Positions 49,885-58,509 of a DNA stretch of 64,000 bases are shown one piece after another. The stretch comes from Actinoplanes philippinensis (lineage in GTDB: Bacteria; Actinomycetota; Actinomycetes; Mycobacteriales; Micromonosporaceae), in NCBI RefSeq assembly GCF_900113015.1, contig NZ_FONV01000016.1, positions 157,152 through 221,151 of the forward strand, written 5' to 3'. How positions within the stretch are numbered: the stretch's first letter is position 1; the number at the start of each line of letters is the position of its first letter. The notes under the pieces are model-generated. The model was not told where the DNA came from. It saw only the letters and a list, made by a program, of their open reading frames with translations, and ran no database searches. A program made the translations under genes and the position numbers.

Positions 49885-51306
49885 ATGAACAACCACGTCG
49901 TCATCGCCGGCGCCGGACCCGTCGGCCTCTGGCTCGCCGCCGAACTGCACCTCGCCGGCGTCCGGGCCACCGTGCTCGAACAGCGCACCGAACGCGACGA
50001 ACGCTCCCGCGCCCTGACCGTGCACCCACGCACCCTCGAGGTGCTCGCCTCCCGCCGGATCCAGCGGCCGTTCCTGGACGAAGGCGTGCCGCTGCCCGGC
50101 GGCCACTTCGGTGTCCTGGACTCCCGGCTCGACTTCCGGCGGCTGAACAGCGCCTTCCCGTACACCCTGGCCCTGCCCCAGGCCCGCACCGAGGAACTCC
50201 TCGAAGCCCACGCGGCCGACGCCGGCGCCCGGATCCTGCGCGGCCATCGGGTCACCGGTTTCACCGAGCACGCCGAATCGGTCACCGTGGCCGTCGACGG
50301 CCCGGACGGCCGGTACGAGCTCGACGCCGCCTACCTGGCCGGCTGCGACGGCGCCCGCAGCATCGTGCGGACCGCCGCCGGCATCGGCTACCCCGGCACC
50401 GCGTCGACAGTGCTCGGCTGGCTCGGCGACGTCGTCCTGGACCGGCCACCCGTGCCCGGCTTCAGCTACTTCGGCCCGCAGGGCACCCTCATGGTGGTCC
50501 CGATGCCCGGCGGCGTCCACCGCCTCGTCGGCATCACCCCCGGCGACATCACCACCGACTGGCCCGGCGACCTCACCCTGGCCGAGCTGCGCGCCAAGAC
50601 GATCGCGATGACCGGCGACGACTTCGGCATGCGCGACCCGGCCTGGCTGTCCCGCTACGGCGACGCCACCCGGCTCGCCGCCGCCTACCGCAAGGGCCGT
50701 GTCCTGCTCGCCGGCGACGCCGCCCACCAGCACTTCCCGGCCGGCGGCGTCGGCATGAACGTCGGCATCCAGGACGCCGCCAACCTCGGCTGGAAACTCG
50801 CCGCCACCCTGCACGGCTGGGCACCCACCGGGCTGCTCGACACCTACCACGCCGAACGGCACCCGGTCGGCGTCAGCCTCACCGAGACCAGCCGCGCCCA
50901 GGTCGCCCTGATGACCGCGTTCAGCCCGCCGGGGCTGAGCCTGCGCGGCCTGCTCAGCGAGCTGATCTCCACGCTGCCGCAGGTCAACGACCGGCTCGCG
51001 AACCGGGTCAGCGCCCTCGACGTGACCTACCCGCCCGCCGGCGCCGACGCCCATCCGCTCATCGGAACCCGCGTCGGCGACCCGGAGCTGCTGGCGCTGT
51101 CCCGCGCCGACGCGTACCTGATGGCCGATCTCACCCCCGGCGCCTCACTGTCCGCCCTGGCCGGCCCGCGCCTGCGAGTCCACCACCGGGCGCCCGGCGC
51201 CTTCGGCGACGCCACCGCCATCCTGATCCGCCCCGACGGGCACGTCGCCTGGGCCACCGACGAGGCCGACGCAGCCACCCGATTCGCGAAGGAGCACGCG
51301 GCATGA
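49885..51306 (+). CDS. FAD-dependent aromatic monooxygenase (PHBH/PgaE type)
   Basis: 473 residues from ATG 49885 (CGGAGG upstream). FAD motifs: VVIAGAGPVGLWLAAELHLA (GxGxxG), LAGCDGARSIVRTAAGI (DG), VLLAGDAAHQHFPAGGVGMN (GD) with NVGIQDAANLGWKLAA. A short C-terminal thioredoxin-like domain (LIRPDGHVAWATDEA) is typical of hydroxylases acting on phenols and anthraquinones, such as the tetracycline and rifampicin monooxygenases. Divergent TetR control suggests inducible detoxification of an aromatic compound. The stop overlaps the RidA gene. Confidence 0.94.
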   Translation: MNNHVVIAGAGPVGLWLAAELHLAGVRATVLEQRTERDERSRALTVHPRTLEVLASRRIQRPFLDEGVPLPGGHFGVLDSRLDFRRLNSAFPYTLALPQARTEELLEAHAADAGARILRGHRVTGFTEHAESVTVAVDGPDGRYELDAAYLAGCDGARSIVRTAAGIGYPGTASTVLGWLGDVVLDRPPVPGFSYFGPQGTLMVVPMPGGVHRLVGITPGDITTDWPGDLTLAELRAKTIAMTGDDFGMRDPAWLSRYGDATRLAAAYRKGRVLLAGDAAHQHFPAGGVGMNVGIQDAANLGWKLAATLHGWAPTGLLDTYHAERHPVGVSLTETSRAQVALMTAFSPPGLSLRGLLSELISTLPQVNDRLANRVSALDVTYPPAGADAHPLIGTRVGDPELLALSRADAYLMADLTPGASLSALAGPRLRVHHRAPGAFGDATAILIRPDGHVAWATDEADAATRFAKEHAA

Positions 51307-51710
51307 CCATCACCCGCCTCGGCCCGCCCGGCCTGCACGCCGTGCCCGGACTGATCAGCCAGGTCGTCACGGTCACCGGCCGGACCCTGATCCACCTCTC
51401 CGGCCAAGTCGCCTGGGACGAACACGGCACACCGGTCGCCCCCGGCGACCACGCCGGACAAGCCGCGCGGATCGCCCGCAACATCGACATCGCCCTGGCC
51501 GCGGCCGGCGCCACCCGCGCCGACATCGTCAAAGAGACCATCTACGTCGTCGCATACACCCCCGACCTGCTGCAACACATCCTCGATGCGCTACGCGACG
51601 GTCATCAACCGTCACCAGCCAGCACCGTCATCGGCGTGGAGACCCTGTTCGCCCCCGACTTCCTGATCGAAGTCGACATCGTCGCCGCCGTCACCAGGCC
51701 GGCCCCCTGA
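51303..51710 (+). CDS. RidA/YjgF-family protein
   Basis: 135 residues, ATG overlapping the oxygenase stop (ATGA). RidA features: LISQVVTVTGRTLIHLSGQV, GDHAGQAARIARNIDIALAA, DIVKETIYVVAYTPDL, and PASTVIGVETLFAPDFLIEV. The Arg that binds the substrate carboxylate in true RidA is not at its usual RPAR-type position (here SPASTVIGV), so imine deaminase activity is doubtful; this subgroup often accompanies flavin oxygenases. It ends in a hairpin terminator. Confidence 0.9.
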   Translation: MTITRLGPPGLHAVPGLISQVVTVTGRTLIHLSGQVAWDEHGTPVAPGDHAGQAARIARNIDIALAAAGATRADIVKETIYVVAYTPDLLQHILDALRDGHQPSPASTVIGVETLFAPDFLIEVDIVAAVTRPAP

Positions 51711-51715
51711 ACCGC

Positions 51716-51746
51716 CCGGGGGCGCACGCCACCGCTTCGCCCCCGG
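51716..51746 (+). terminator. hairpin after RidA gene
   Basis: CCGGGGGCG (51716-51724) pairs with CGCCCCCGG (51738-51746), loop of 13 bases, 6 bases after the stop. No T-run. Confidence 0.65.
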
Positions 51747-52076
51747 CTCAGCCCACCAGCACCATGACCCCACAAACCCCGACGGGGTACGCGCAGCAGC
51801 GGCACGCCATCTGCAGCCGACGGACCGCCCTCGGCGTCCTGCATGGGACTCGGCGCCTTCGGCGTGCCGCTGGGGATCCGTCGTCGCCGGACTGCTCCGG
51901 CAGCACTGCTGGTGGGGCTCGGTGTTCCTGGTCGACCCGGCGCCGCAGGCATCGCCGCGCCACTGTGCCCGCTGATCCCCATGTCGCCGGCCAACCCATC
52001 GGAGGCACGTGGGATCAGACAGCCGGATCGCGCCGGAATCTCCAAGCCGCTCTCTGAGCCGCAGCCGTTGGGAGTG
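51747..52076. other. convergent intergenic stretch, no gene
   Basis: 330 bases between the RidA operon and the end of the Nit1C operon. Short frames exist on both strands but have no recognisable homology or ribosome site. Nothing else seen. Confidence 0.5.
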
Positions 52077-53144
52077 TCAACCAGCTGTAACGGCTGACAT
52101 CAGGGTGCTGTAGAACGCCGCGTGCTGCTCGGCCGCGGCCCGCCAGGTGTGCGCGGCGGCCAGTGCCCGGCCCGCGGCGACACGCGACGGCGACGGCTCG
52201 CCGATCGCGTCACGCAGAGCACGGGCCAGGCTGTGCGGGTCGCTGCCGTAGCCGACGGCGGAGCCGAAGACCTCGCGCAGCACGGGCAGATCACGGACGA
52301 CCACGGGTACGCCGGCGGCGAGGGCTTCCATGGCGGCCAGCCCGAAGCCCTCCTTCGTGGAGGGGAACGCGAAAGCGGCGGCGCCGGCGACCAGGCCGGG
52401 CAGGGCGTCGTGATCGACGGGACCGAGCACCCGCGGGTGGACGCCGAGTTCGGCGGCACGCGTCTGCCAGGCGGTGCGGTAGTCGCGGTAATCGAACAGG
52501 GTCTCGCCGCCGGCGATCACCAGGTTCAAGCCGGGCAGGCCGGCCCGTAACAGCGCGTAGGCGTCGAGCAGGTCGATGGAGCCTTTGCGGGGCTCGATGC
52601 CGCCGACGGCCAGGACGTAGCGGCCGTGTTCGGTGGACGGCGCCGCGGCGGCGAACCGGTCGGCGTCGACACCGTTCGGGATGACGGTGGGGGTGATGCC
52701 CCAGCCGTCGCGGACCTCGGTGGCGACGGCGGCGGAGACGCACACGTGTGCGTACGGCCGGACGATCGCCTTCTCGTGGCAGGCCGCGAGCTCCGGCGTG
52801 GTGAACCGGTCGAGATGGTGGATGGTGCGTACGCAGCGGTCGACGGCGTTGGCGCTGATGCAGTCCTGGGCGTGGACGATGTCGTACTCGCCGGGGGTGA
52901 AGGCCTGGCGCAGCAGGTCGATGGACCGCAGGATGCGCGGGCCGACGCCCTCGTCCGGGATGTCGGGGAACGGCACGACGGCCAGCCGGACCCGCGGGTC
53001 GACGTCGCGGAAGAAGCCGCCACCGCGCCCGAGGGTCCAGACGGTGACGTCGTGGCCGAGCACGGCGAGGGCCTCGGCCAGGGACAGGGTGTGCACGACA
53101 CCACCCCGCGGGCGGGTCGAGTAGGTGAGCAGCGCGATCCTCAT
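52077..53144 (-). CDS. GT4 glycosyltransferase, MSMEG_0565 family
   Basis: 355 residues from ATG 53144, overlapping the nitrilase-like stop. GT-B fold: N-terminal RIALLTYSTRPRGGVVHTLS, middle VIPNGVDADRFAA, C-terminal VLAVGGIEPRKGSIDLLDAY, and the donor-site E-x7-E region STKEGFGLAAMEALAAGVPV. The HAQDCISANAVDR and HHLDRFTTPEL stretches fit the family that closes actinobacterial MSMEG_0565-0572 gene clusters. Its substrate is unknown; the link to nitrilase genes is conserved in mycobacteria. Last gene of the operon. Confidence 0.9.
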   Translation of the reverse strand: MRIALLTYSTRPRGGVVHTLSLAEALAVLGHDVTVWTLGRGGGFFRDVDPRVRLAVVPFPDIPDEGVGPRILRSIDLLRQAFTPGEYDIVHAQDCISANAVDRCVRTIHHLDRFTTPELAACHEKAIVRPYAHVCVSAAVATEVRDGWGITPTVIPNGVDADRFAAAAPSTEHGRYVLAVGGIEPRKGSIDLLDAYALLRAGLPGLNLVIAGGETLFDYRDYRTAWQTRAAELGVHPRVLGPVDHDALPGLVAGAAAFAFPSTKEGFGLAAMEALAAGVPVVVRDLPVLREVFGSAVGYGSDPHSLARALRDAIGEPSPSRVAAGRALAAAHTWRAAAEQHAAFYSTLMSAVTAG

Positions 53145-53968
53145 GTGCGGTAGGTCTCCGGCCGCAGCTCGTCGAGATGGGACAGCACCCGGCGGGCGGC
53201 GCTGATCTCGGCGGTGACATCGAGCTCGGCGACGGCGAGGCCGGCTTTGCCCCAGGTGCGCGCCAGGATGTTGCCGGCCGGGCCGACCACCTTGGCCTGG
53301 CCGAGGAAACGCATGCCACCGACGGCGCCGGTCTGGTTGGCGGAGACGACGACGAGCTGGTTCTCGGCGGCACGGGCACAGTCGTACAGGTCGAAAAGCC
53401 GTGATTGCCGGTCCTGGGACATCTTGGGGGCGGCGTTGGTGAGGCTGGCCGGCCAGGCCGACAGGCAGGCGACGATCTGGGCGCCGTCGCGGGCCAGGGT
53501 GCGGGCCGATTCGGGGAAGGTCTTGTCGTAGTCGATGAGCATGCCGAGCCGGCCGACCGGGGTGTCGAAGGCGGCGAACGTGTCACCGGCACGGTAGGCG
53601 GCCGTCTCCGCGGCCGGCAGATGCACCTTGCGGTGCCGCCCGAGGATGCCGTCGCCGGTGAGGCAGAGCGCGGCGTTGTACCGGTCGTCGCCGTCAGCCT
53701 CGCAGTAGCCGACGCAGACGACCATGTCGCCGGCGAGGGCGGCGACCTTGCCGATGGCCGGGTCGTCGGGGCGCAGGGCCGGGGGCAGCGCGTGCGGGTC
53801 GGGGTGACGCAGGTCGGCCAGGTAACCGCCGATGGCCGCGTCCGGGAGCACGAGCAGCGCGGCGCCGGCGAGCCGGGCATCGGAGATGATCTTGCCGATG
53901 CGGCCGAGGCTGTGGTCGATGTCGCGGCCGAAGTGCGCGGCCGCCGCGGCGATGCGGGTGAGCGTCAC
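53141..53968 (-). CDS. nitrilase-fold protein lacking catalytic Cys and Glu (pseudoenzyme)
   Basis: 275 residues, GTG 53968 overlapping the stop of the active-type copy. It keeps the carbon-nitrogen hydrolase fold and the lysine (K114 in GRHRKVHLP), but the glutamate position is aspartate (D43 in LVLPDAAIGGYL) and the nucleophile is aspartate (D146 in GMLIDYDKTFPES, where the neighbour has GMLICYDKAFPES). So it cannot work as a thiol nitrilase. Otherwise it is well conserved (YCEADGDDRYNAALCLTGDG, PSxSLTN-like AWPASLTNAAPKMSQD). It probably assembles with or regulates the active copy; nitrilases form spiral oligomers. Confidence 0.9.
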   Translation of the reverse strand: MTLTRIAAAAAHFGRDIDHSLGRIGKIISDARLAGAALLVLPDAAIGGYLADLRHPDPHALPPALRPDDPAIGKVAALAGDMVVCVGYCEADGDDRYNAALCLTGDGILGRHRKVHLPAAETAAYRAGDTFAAFDTPVGRLGMLIDYDKTFPESARTLARDGAQIVACLSAWPASLTNAAPKMSQDRQSRLFDLYDCARAAENQLVVVSANQTGAVGGMRFLGQAKVVGPAGNILARTWGKAGLAVAELDVTAEISAARRVLSHLDELRPETYRT

Positions 53969-54786
53969 GATCCGTACGTGTCCGGGCGGCGGTCACGCAG
54001 GTGACCCATGTGGCGACGGGCGGCCTCGAGAGCCGCGGTGACGTCGATGTCGGCGATCGCCATCCCCGGGACCACGCCGGTGGTGGCCAGGACGTCGCCG
54101 CCGGGGTCGACTACTTTCGCGCTGCACACGAAGCGCAGACTACCGAAGGTGCCGGCCTGGTTCGCCGACAGCCAGACGACCTGGTTCTCCAGCGCGCGGG
54201 CCCGGTCGAACAGATCGAAACGGCGGGTCCACCGGTCGTCGGCCAGGTTCTCGGGAGCGCCGGTGCGGCTGCCCGGCCAGGCCGAGACGCACACGACGAT
54301 CTGCGCGCCGTCCAGCGCCAGGGCGCGGGCCGACTCCGGGAACGCCTTGTCGTAGCAGATCAGCATGCCGATCCGGCCGACCGGCGTGTCGAAGGCGGCG
54401 AACCCGTCGCCGGAGGCATAGCTGGCATCCTCGCGTAACGGCTGGTGGACCTTGCGATGATTGCCCAGGACCCGGCCGCCGCCGACGCACACGACGCTGT
54501 TGTAGCGGCGATCGCCGTCGGCCTCGCAATACCCGGCACACACCACCATGTCACCGGCGAGCTCGGTGAGCCGGGCGATCTCCGGTCCGTCGACGCGCAG
54601 CGCGGGCGGCTGCTCGGCGGCGCCGTTGAGGTCGGCGAGATAACCCCCGAGGCAGGCTTCGGGCAGCGCCAGCAGTCGCACGCCCTCGGCCCGTGCCGCC
54701 GCGATGATTTTGGCGATCCGCTCGAAGTCGCCGTCGAGGTCGCGGTCGAAGGGCTCGGCGACCGCGGCCATCCGGAGCATGCTCAT
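53965..54786 (-). CDS. nitC: nitrilase (NitC-like), catalytically intact
   Basis: 273 residues, ATG 54786 overlapping the upstream stop (ATGA). Triad visible: E43 in LLALPEACLGGYLADL, K112 in GNHRKVHQPLRED, C144 in GMLICYDKAFPESARAL. The LGGYLADLNGAAEQPPAL region is typical of the Nit1C-cluster nitrilases. NitC homologues in pseudomonads hydrolyse cyanide-derived nitriles and are needed for cyanide assimilation; the same is inferred. Immediately followed by a degenerate paralogue. Confidence 0.92.
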   Translation of the reverse strand: MSMLRMAAVAEPFDRDLDGDFERIAKIIAAARAEGVRLLALPEACLGGYLADLNGAAEQPPALRVDGPEIARLTELAGDMVVCAGYCEADGDRRYNSVVCVGGGRVLGNHRKVHQPLREDASYASGDGFAAFDTPVGRIGMLICYDKAFPESARALALDGAQIVVCVSAWPGSRTGAPENLADDRWTRRFDLFDRARALENQVVWLSANQAGTFGSLRFVCSAKVVDPGGDVLATTGVVPGMAIADIDVTAALEAARRHMGHLRDRRPDTYGS

Positions 54787-56135
54787 GCGGCTGTTCCCAA
54801 CTGTGTGACACCGGCCGGTACGGCTTCGGTGAGTTCTCCGTCCGGCCAGCGGAGCCGGACTCCGCTGCCGGTTGTCAGTTCGCCGCAGTCGGCGGTGACC
54901 GCGGGAACGGGCGGGACGTGGTGGGTGCCGGTGGTCAGCATGGCGAACCCGGGAAAACAGGTCAGCCAGTCCCCCGCGCTCACCGCTGCCGGGCGGGGCA
55001 CCCGGGCCACGTCGAGGATCGCGCCGCAGCCGCTGGCCTCGGCGAGCATGCCGAGGGTGCCGGCGATCCCGGCCATCGACACGTCCTTGGCCGCCGGCGG
55101 GCGGGCCGCCGCCACGAACCCGTGCAGGGCCCGCAGCTGCGCGGGGGTGCGATGGCTGGTGGAGTCCCACTGCCGGCCGTGGTAGCCGGGCCGCCAGCCA
55201 CCGGTCAGGTCGGCGGTCAGGCGTACGGTCTGCCCGGCGCTGCCTCCGCCGCCGGGGACCGGATGCGCGGTGCGGCCCAGCGCGGTCGCCGACAGCGCGG
55301 CCGGGACGCCGAGCTGGGTGTGCCCGCCGAGCACCGGCACTCCCCACGCCTGGGCGGCGCGCCGCAGCCCGCCGAGGATGCGCCCGGCGAGCGCGGCGTC
55401 GCGGGCCGCGACGGCGTTGAGCAGCCCGACCGGTACGGCGCCCATCGCGGCCAGGTCGTTCATGTTGACCAGCACCGCGCACCAGCCGGCCCAGTCCGGG
55501 TCGCGTTCCACCATCGACGGCAGGATCGCGTCGCAGGCGGCGATCAGGTCCGAGCCGGGCACCGGCGCGCCGTCGTCGCCGACCCATCCGGGCGGGGCGA
55601 GGCCGGCGACCAGGGATCCGAGGGGTTGTTTGGTGGCCGCGGCGAGCCGGGCGATGCGGGTGATCGGCCAGCGCATCAGTACGTGCGGGCGGCCGGCGAC
55701 GGTGACCGGCCGGATCGTGTGCCAGCCCAGAGCCCGGAACATCCGCTCGGCGCGAGGCTGCACGGTGGCGTCGAACCGCAGCACACCGGCGTTCTCGGCG
55801 TACGCGCAGGCGGCCCGGATCAGCGCCGGCCCGATGCCACGGGCGCCGCGGGCCGCCGGGTCCACGGCCAGCCGCCCGCCGGTCCACCAGCCGATGTCGT
55901 CGCCGGGGCCGGCCGGGCCGAGCCGCACACCACCCAGCAGCTCACCGTGGCTGCCGCGGGCCTGCAGGACGACGGTGCGCGGGTCGTCGTCACGGTCGTC
56001 GTGATCCGTACCCTCGAAAAGCCCTTGTTCGTCGACGAAGACCCGGGCGCGCAGGTCACGGTAGTCGCGGGTGTCGTCGGCGCGTTCGATGAGCAGCCGT
56101 GCGCCCAGCAGCGCGGGCACCAGGTCGGCGCTCAT
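54783..56135 (-). CDS. GNAT acetyltransferase fused to AIR synthase-like domain (NitE-NitF type)
   Basis: 450 residues from ATG 56135, overlapping the radical SAM stop. Residues 1-160 are a GNAT domain (GGRLAVDPAARGARGIGPAL with acetyl-CoA loop, LRFDATVQPRAERMFRALGW). Residues 165-450 are an AIRS/ThiL-like domain (VGDDGAPVPGSDLIAACDAI, CAVLVNMNDLAAMGAVPVGL, VPVLGGHTQLGVPAALS, KDVSMAGIAGTLGMLAEASG). The MSMEG_0567/Sll0786-0787 families encode these as one fused or two separate genes. The ATP-binding half may activate a substrate that the GNAT part acylates. Exact reaction unknown. Confidence 0.9.
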   Translation of the reverse strand: MSADLVPALLGARLLIERADDTRDYRDLRARVFVDEQGLFEGTDHDDRDDDPRTVVLQARGSHGELLGGVRLGPAGPGDDIGWWTGGRLAVDPAARGARGIGPALIRAACAYAENAGVLRFDATVQPRAERMFRALGWHTIRPVTVAGRPHVLMRWPITRIARLAAATKQPLGSLVAGLAPPGWVGDDGAPVPGSDLIAACDAILPSMVERDPDWAGWCAVLVNMNDLAAMGAVPVGLLNAVAARDAALAGRILGGLRRAAQAWGVPVLGGHTQLGVPAALSATALGRTAHPVPGGGGSAGQTVRLTADLTGGWRPGYHGRQWDSTSHRTPAQLRALHGFVAAARPPAAKDVSMAGIAGTLGMLAEASGCGAILDVARVPRPAAVSAGDWLTCFPGFAMLTTGTHHVPPVPAVTADCGELTTGSGVRLRWPDGELTEAVPAGVTQLGTAA

Positions 56136-57184
56136 CCGCCGGCCGCCTGCAGCACGCCGCACGCCCCGCAGGCCGCACAGCCCGCCTTCTGATCGGCGCC
56201 GAGCATGCCGGCCTCGCGCAGCAGCCGGGCCACACGTTCGCTGACGTCGCGCACCAGCGACGGCGCCGGGGCGGTGACTCCGTCCCGGCGCGCCAGCGTG
56301 CCCGGCATCGGGCGGAACGGCACCACGAACGGGTACACGCCGCGGTCGATCAGACGGGCGGCGCCGGCGACCAGGTCGTCGGGGTCCTCGCCGAGGCCGA
56401 TCAGCAGATAGGTGGAGACCTGGTTGCGGCCGAACACGGCCACCGCCCGGTCCCAGGCGGCCTCGTACTCGGCCATCGGCACCGCGCCCTTGCCCGGCAT
56501 CCAGCGGCGGCGGACCTCGTCGTCGAGCGACTCGACGTGGATGCCGATGCTGGCGGTGCCGGCGGCCCGCAGGTCGTCGATGACGCGCAGGTCGCCGGGC
56601 GGTTCGATCTGCACCTGGATCGGCAGGCCGGGCACGGCCGCCAGGACCGCGCTCACGCAGCGGACCAGGTTGCGGGCGCCACGGTCCGGGCCGGTGGTGG
56701 TGCCGGTGGTCATCACCATCTGGGTGATGCCGTCGAGGCGCACGGCTGCCTCGGCCACCTCGGCGAGCTGGGCCGGCGTCTTCGCGGCCACCGTCGCACC
56801 CGCGGTCAGCGACTCCTCGATGGTGCAGAACCGGCAGCGCTGGTCCTCGGCGTAGCGGATGCACGTCTGCACGACGGTGGTGGCCAGGATGTCCCTGCCG
56901 TGCAGGCGCGCGATCTTCTCATAAGGCACCCCGTCGGCGGTCTCACCATCATAAAACCGCGGCCGGCGTACGACCTGAAGGCTCAGGCCGGTGTCGGCGT
57001 CCCCGAGCCACACCTTGTCGTCGCGGACCTCGTAGGGGCTGAGCGGGTTGATCGGCAGCGCCGCGTTCTGCCCGTCGATCAGCACGTGGCCGTCGTCGCT
57101 GGGGCCGGCCCCGGCCGGGCGGCGCACGGGGGTGGGTACCCGTACGCCGCGCACGGCCAGGTCGGAACGAACGTCGATGGACAT
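56132..57184 (-). CDS. nitD: radical SAM protein, MSMEG_0568 family (NitD-like)
   Basis: 350 residues, ATG 57184. The cluster-binding cysteines are C108, C117 and C120 in TCIRYAEDQRCRFCTIEES, with an expanded spacing C-x8-C-x2-C instead of C-x3-C-x2-C, characteristic of this family. SAM-binding and barrel motifs MVMTTGTTTGPDRGARNLVR, QVQIEPPGDLRVIDDL and GIHVESLDDEVRRRWMPGKG follow. The C-terminus has a Cys-rich end (AGCAACGACGV) that may hold a further iron-sulfur site. Part of the Nit1C operon; reaction unknown. Confidence 0.93.
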   Translation of the reverse strand: MSIDVRSDLAVRGVRVPTPVRRPAGAGPSDDGHVLIDGQNAALPINPLSPYEVRDDKVWLGDADTGLSLQVVRRPRFYDGETADGVPYEKIARLHGRDILATTVVQTCIRYAEDQRCRFCTIEESLTAGATVAAKTPAQLAEVAEAAVRLDGITQMVMTTGTTTGPDRGARNLVRCVSAVLAAVPGLPIQVQIEPPGDLRVIDDLRAAGTASIGIHVESLDDEVRRRWMPGKGAVPMAEYEAAWDRAVAVFGRNQVSTYLLIGLGEDPDDLVAGAARLIDRGVYPFVVPFRPMPGTLARRDGVTAPAPSLVRDVSERVARLLREAGMLGADQKAGCAACGACGVLQAAGG

Positions 57185-57696
57185 CAGATCATGTAGGTCG
57201 AGTTGATGATGGCGCCCTTGCGGGCGTAGTGGATGATCGCGTCCTGCACGTCCAGCGGGTGGGTGGGGATGACGCCCTCGATCAGGTCCTCCTCGCGGGC
57301 GCCGTGCAGCGACAGGCCGAACCGGCAGCAGTACACCTTGCCGCCCTCGGCGATGAACGTCTTCAGCGAGTTGTTGATGTTGTGCTCGCCGGGGAACGCC
57401 GACGTGCCGGTGGTCGGGAAACCGCGGGTGGCCAGGGCGTTGAGCGAGCCCGGACCGTAGAAGTAGATCGCCGATTCGAAGCCCTTGCGCAGCGCACGGG
57501 TGGCCTGCAGGATCGCCACGAAACTCACCGACGACTCGTGGGCGATGCCGTGCACCAGGGTGAAGTACGTCTCGCCGTTCTCGGCCTGGTAGTCGGGGAA
57601 GACCTTGGTGGCGCCGTAGAGGCTGGAGCCCTCGGGCAGTGACGGGTGCGGGATCTCGGTGAGGGACTTCTGCTCGAGTTCGGTCAGCTCGGTCAT
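57184..57696 (-). CDS. nitB: MSMEG_0572/Sll0783 family nitrogen-starvation protein (NitB-like)
   Basis: 170 residues from ATG 57696, sharing one base with the radical SAM start (TGATG). The sequence SLYGATKVFPDYQAENGETY, TLVHGIAHESSVSFVAILQA, ESAIYFYGPGSLNALATRGF, and GGKVYCCRFGLSLHGAREED is characteristic of Sll0783, the cyanobacterial gene strongly induced by nitrogen starvation, and NitB of the cyanide cluster. DsrE-like fold is likely. The paired cysteines (YCCRFG) may matter for function. Confidence 0.93.
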   Translation of the reverse strand: MTELTELEQKSLTEIPHPSLPEGSSLYGATKVFPDYQAENGETYFTLVHGIAHESSVSFVAILQATRALRKGFESAIYFYGPGSLNALATRGFPTTGTSAFPGEHNINNSLKTFIAEGGKVYCCRFGLSLHGAREEDLIEGVIPTHPLDVQDAIIHYARKGAIINSTYMI

Positions 57697-57708
57697 GGGG
57701 GGCTCCTT

Positions 57709-58509
57709 CTAGCCGTACAGCGTGTCGAAATTGGTGTGGAACACGGACTGCGACAGTTCGGAACCGGCGGCGACGGCACGCAGCCGGGCGGATTCCCCGG
57801 CGTGGTCGCCCCACGGTTCGTCGCTGGCGAACAGCACCCGGTCGTGGCCGATGCCGCGCCGGTCGATCTCGTGCGCGAGCCATCGCGGCGCGAAGCCGAT
57901 GGCCCAGGACAGGTCGGTGTAGACCTGTTTGCCGGCGGTGATCCAGTCGAAGAACCGGCCGCCGATCAGCTTGATGTGCGCGCTCATCCCGCCGCCGAAG
58001 TGCACCAGGTGGATGCGGACGTCGTCACCGAACCGGTCGACGAGCGTGCCGACCCGGTCGATGTCCGAGGCGGCGCCGGGTGAGGTGTGCACGTGGACGG
58101 TCAGGTCGTGCTCGCGGGCCGCCTTGAAGATCGTCTGCAGGCCGGGGTCCTCGACACCGCCGCCGAGCAGGAAGCTGAGCTTGAGGGCCCGTACGCCCGG
58201 TTCGCCGGCCAGGCGCAGGGCCCGGGCGGTGCGCTCGGTGTCCTCGGTCTTCGCCGACACCCACAGCCCGGCCCGGATCCGGTCGTCGCGGTGGGCGGCC
58301 TCGACGACCAGGTCGTTGAAGCCGAACGCCACCTCCGGGTCGGGCACCCCGTAGTTGGGCAGGACCAGGGCACGTTCGGTGCCTTCGGCGTCGAGGTCGG
58401 CGATCAGCTCGTCGATGGTGGCGCGGGCGGTGGTGTCCGGATGGACCGGCGGGCCGCCGTAGAACGGATAGGCGGGCAGGACGCCGAGGTGGCGGTGGGC
58501 GTCGTTCAT
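57709..58509 (-). CDS. amidohydrolase-family metal-dependent hydrolase
   Basis: 266 residues, ATG 58509 overlapping the flavoprotein stop (ATGA). TIM-barrel amidohydrolase_2 features: N-terminal DAHRHLGVLPAYPFYGGPPV (metal His pair H-x-H replaced by HRH), ALVLPNYGVPDPEVAFGFND, VHVHTSPGAASDIDRVGTLV, HLVHFGGGMSAHIKLIGGRF, and the barrel-end Asp in LFASDEPWGDHAGESARLR. It may remove a formyl or amide group in the pathway. It is an extra enzyme compared with the minimal proteobacterial nitBCDEFGH set. Confidence 0.88.
   Translation of the reverse strand: MNDAHRHLGVLPAYPFYGGPPVHPDTTARATIDELIADLDAEGTERALVLPNYGVPDPEVAFGFNDLVVEAAHRDDRIRAGLWVSAKTEDTERTARALRLAGEPGVRALKLSFLLGGGVEDPGLQTIFKAAREHDLTVHVHTSPGAASDIDRVGTLVDRFGDDVRIHLVHFGGGMSAHIKLIGGRFFDWITAGKQVYTDLSWAIGFAPRWLAHEIDRRGIGHDRVLFASDEPWGDHAGESARLRAVAAGSELSQSVFHTNFDTLYG

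Noticed and set aside
49060..51054. 664-codon minus-strand frame opposite the monooxygenase
   Set aside because: Repetitive Gly/Asp/Ala composition without family motifs; the plus-strand monooxygenase and minus-strand TetR gene explain the region.
51747..52076. Small genes in the convergent gap after RidA
   Set aside because: Several short frames overlap on both strands with no homology, no ribosome sites and composition expected of non-coding high-GC DNA.
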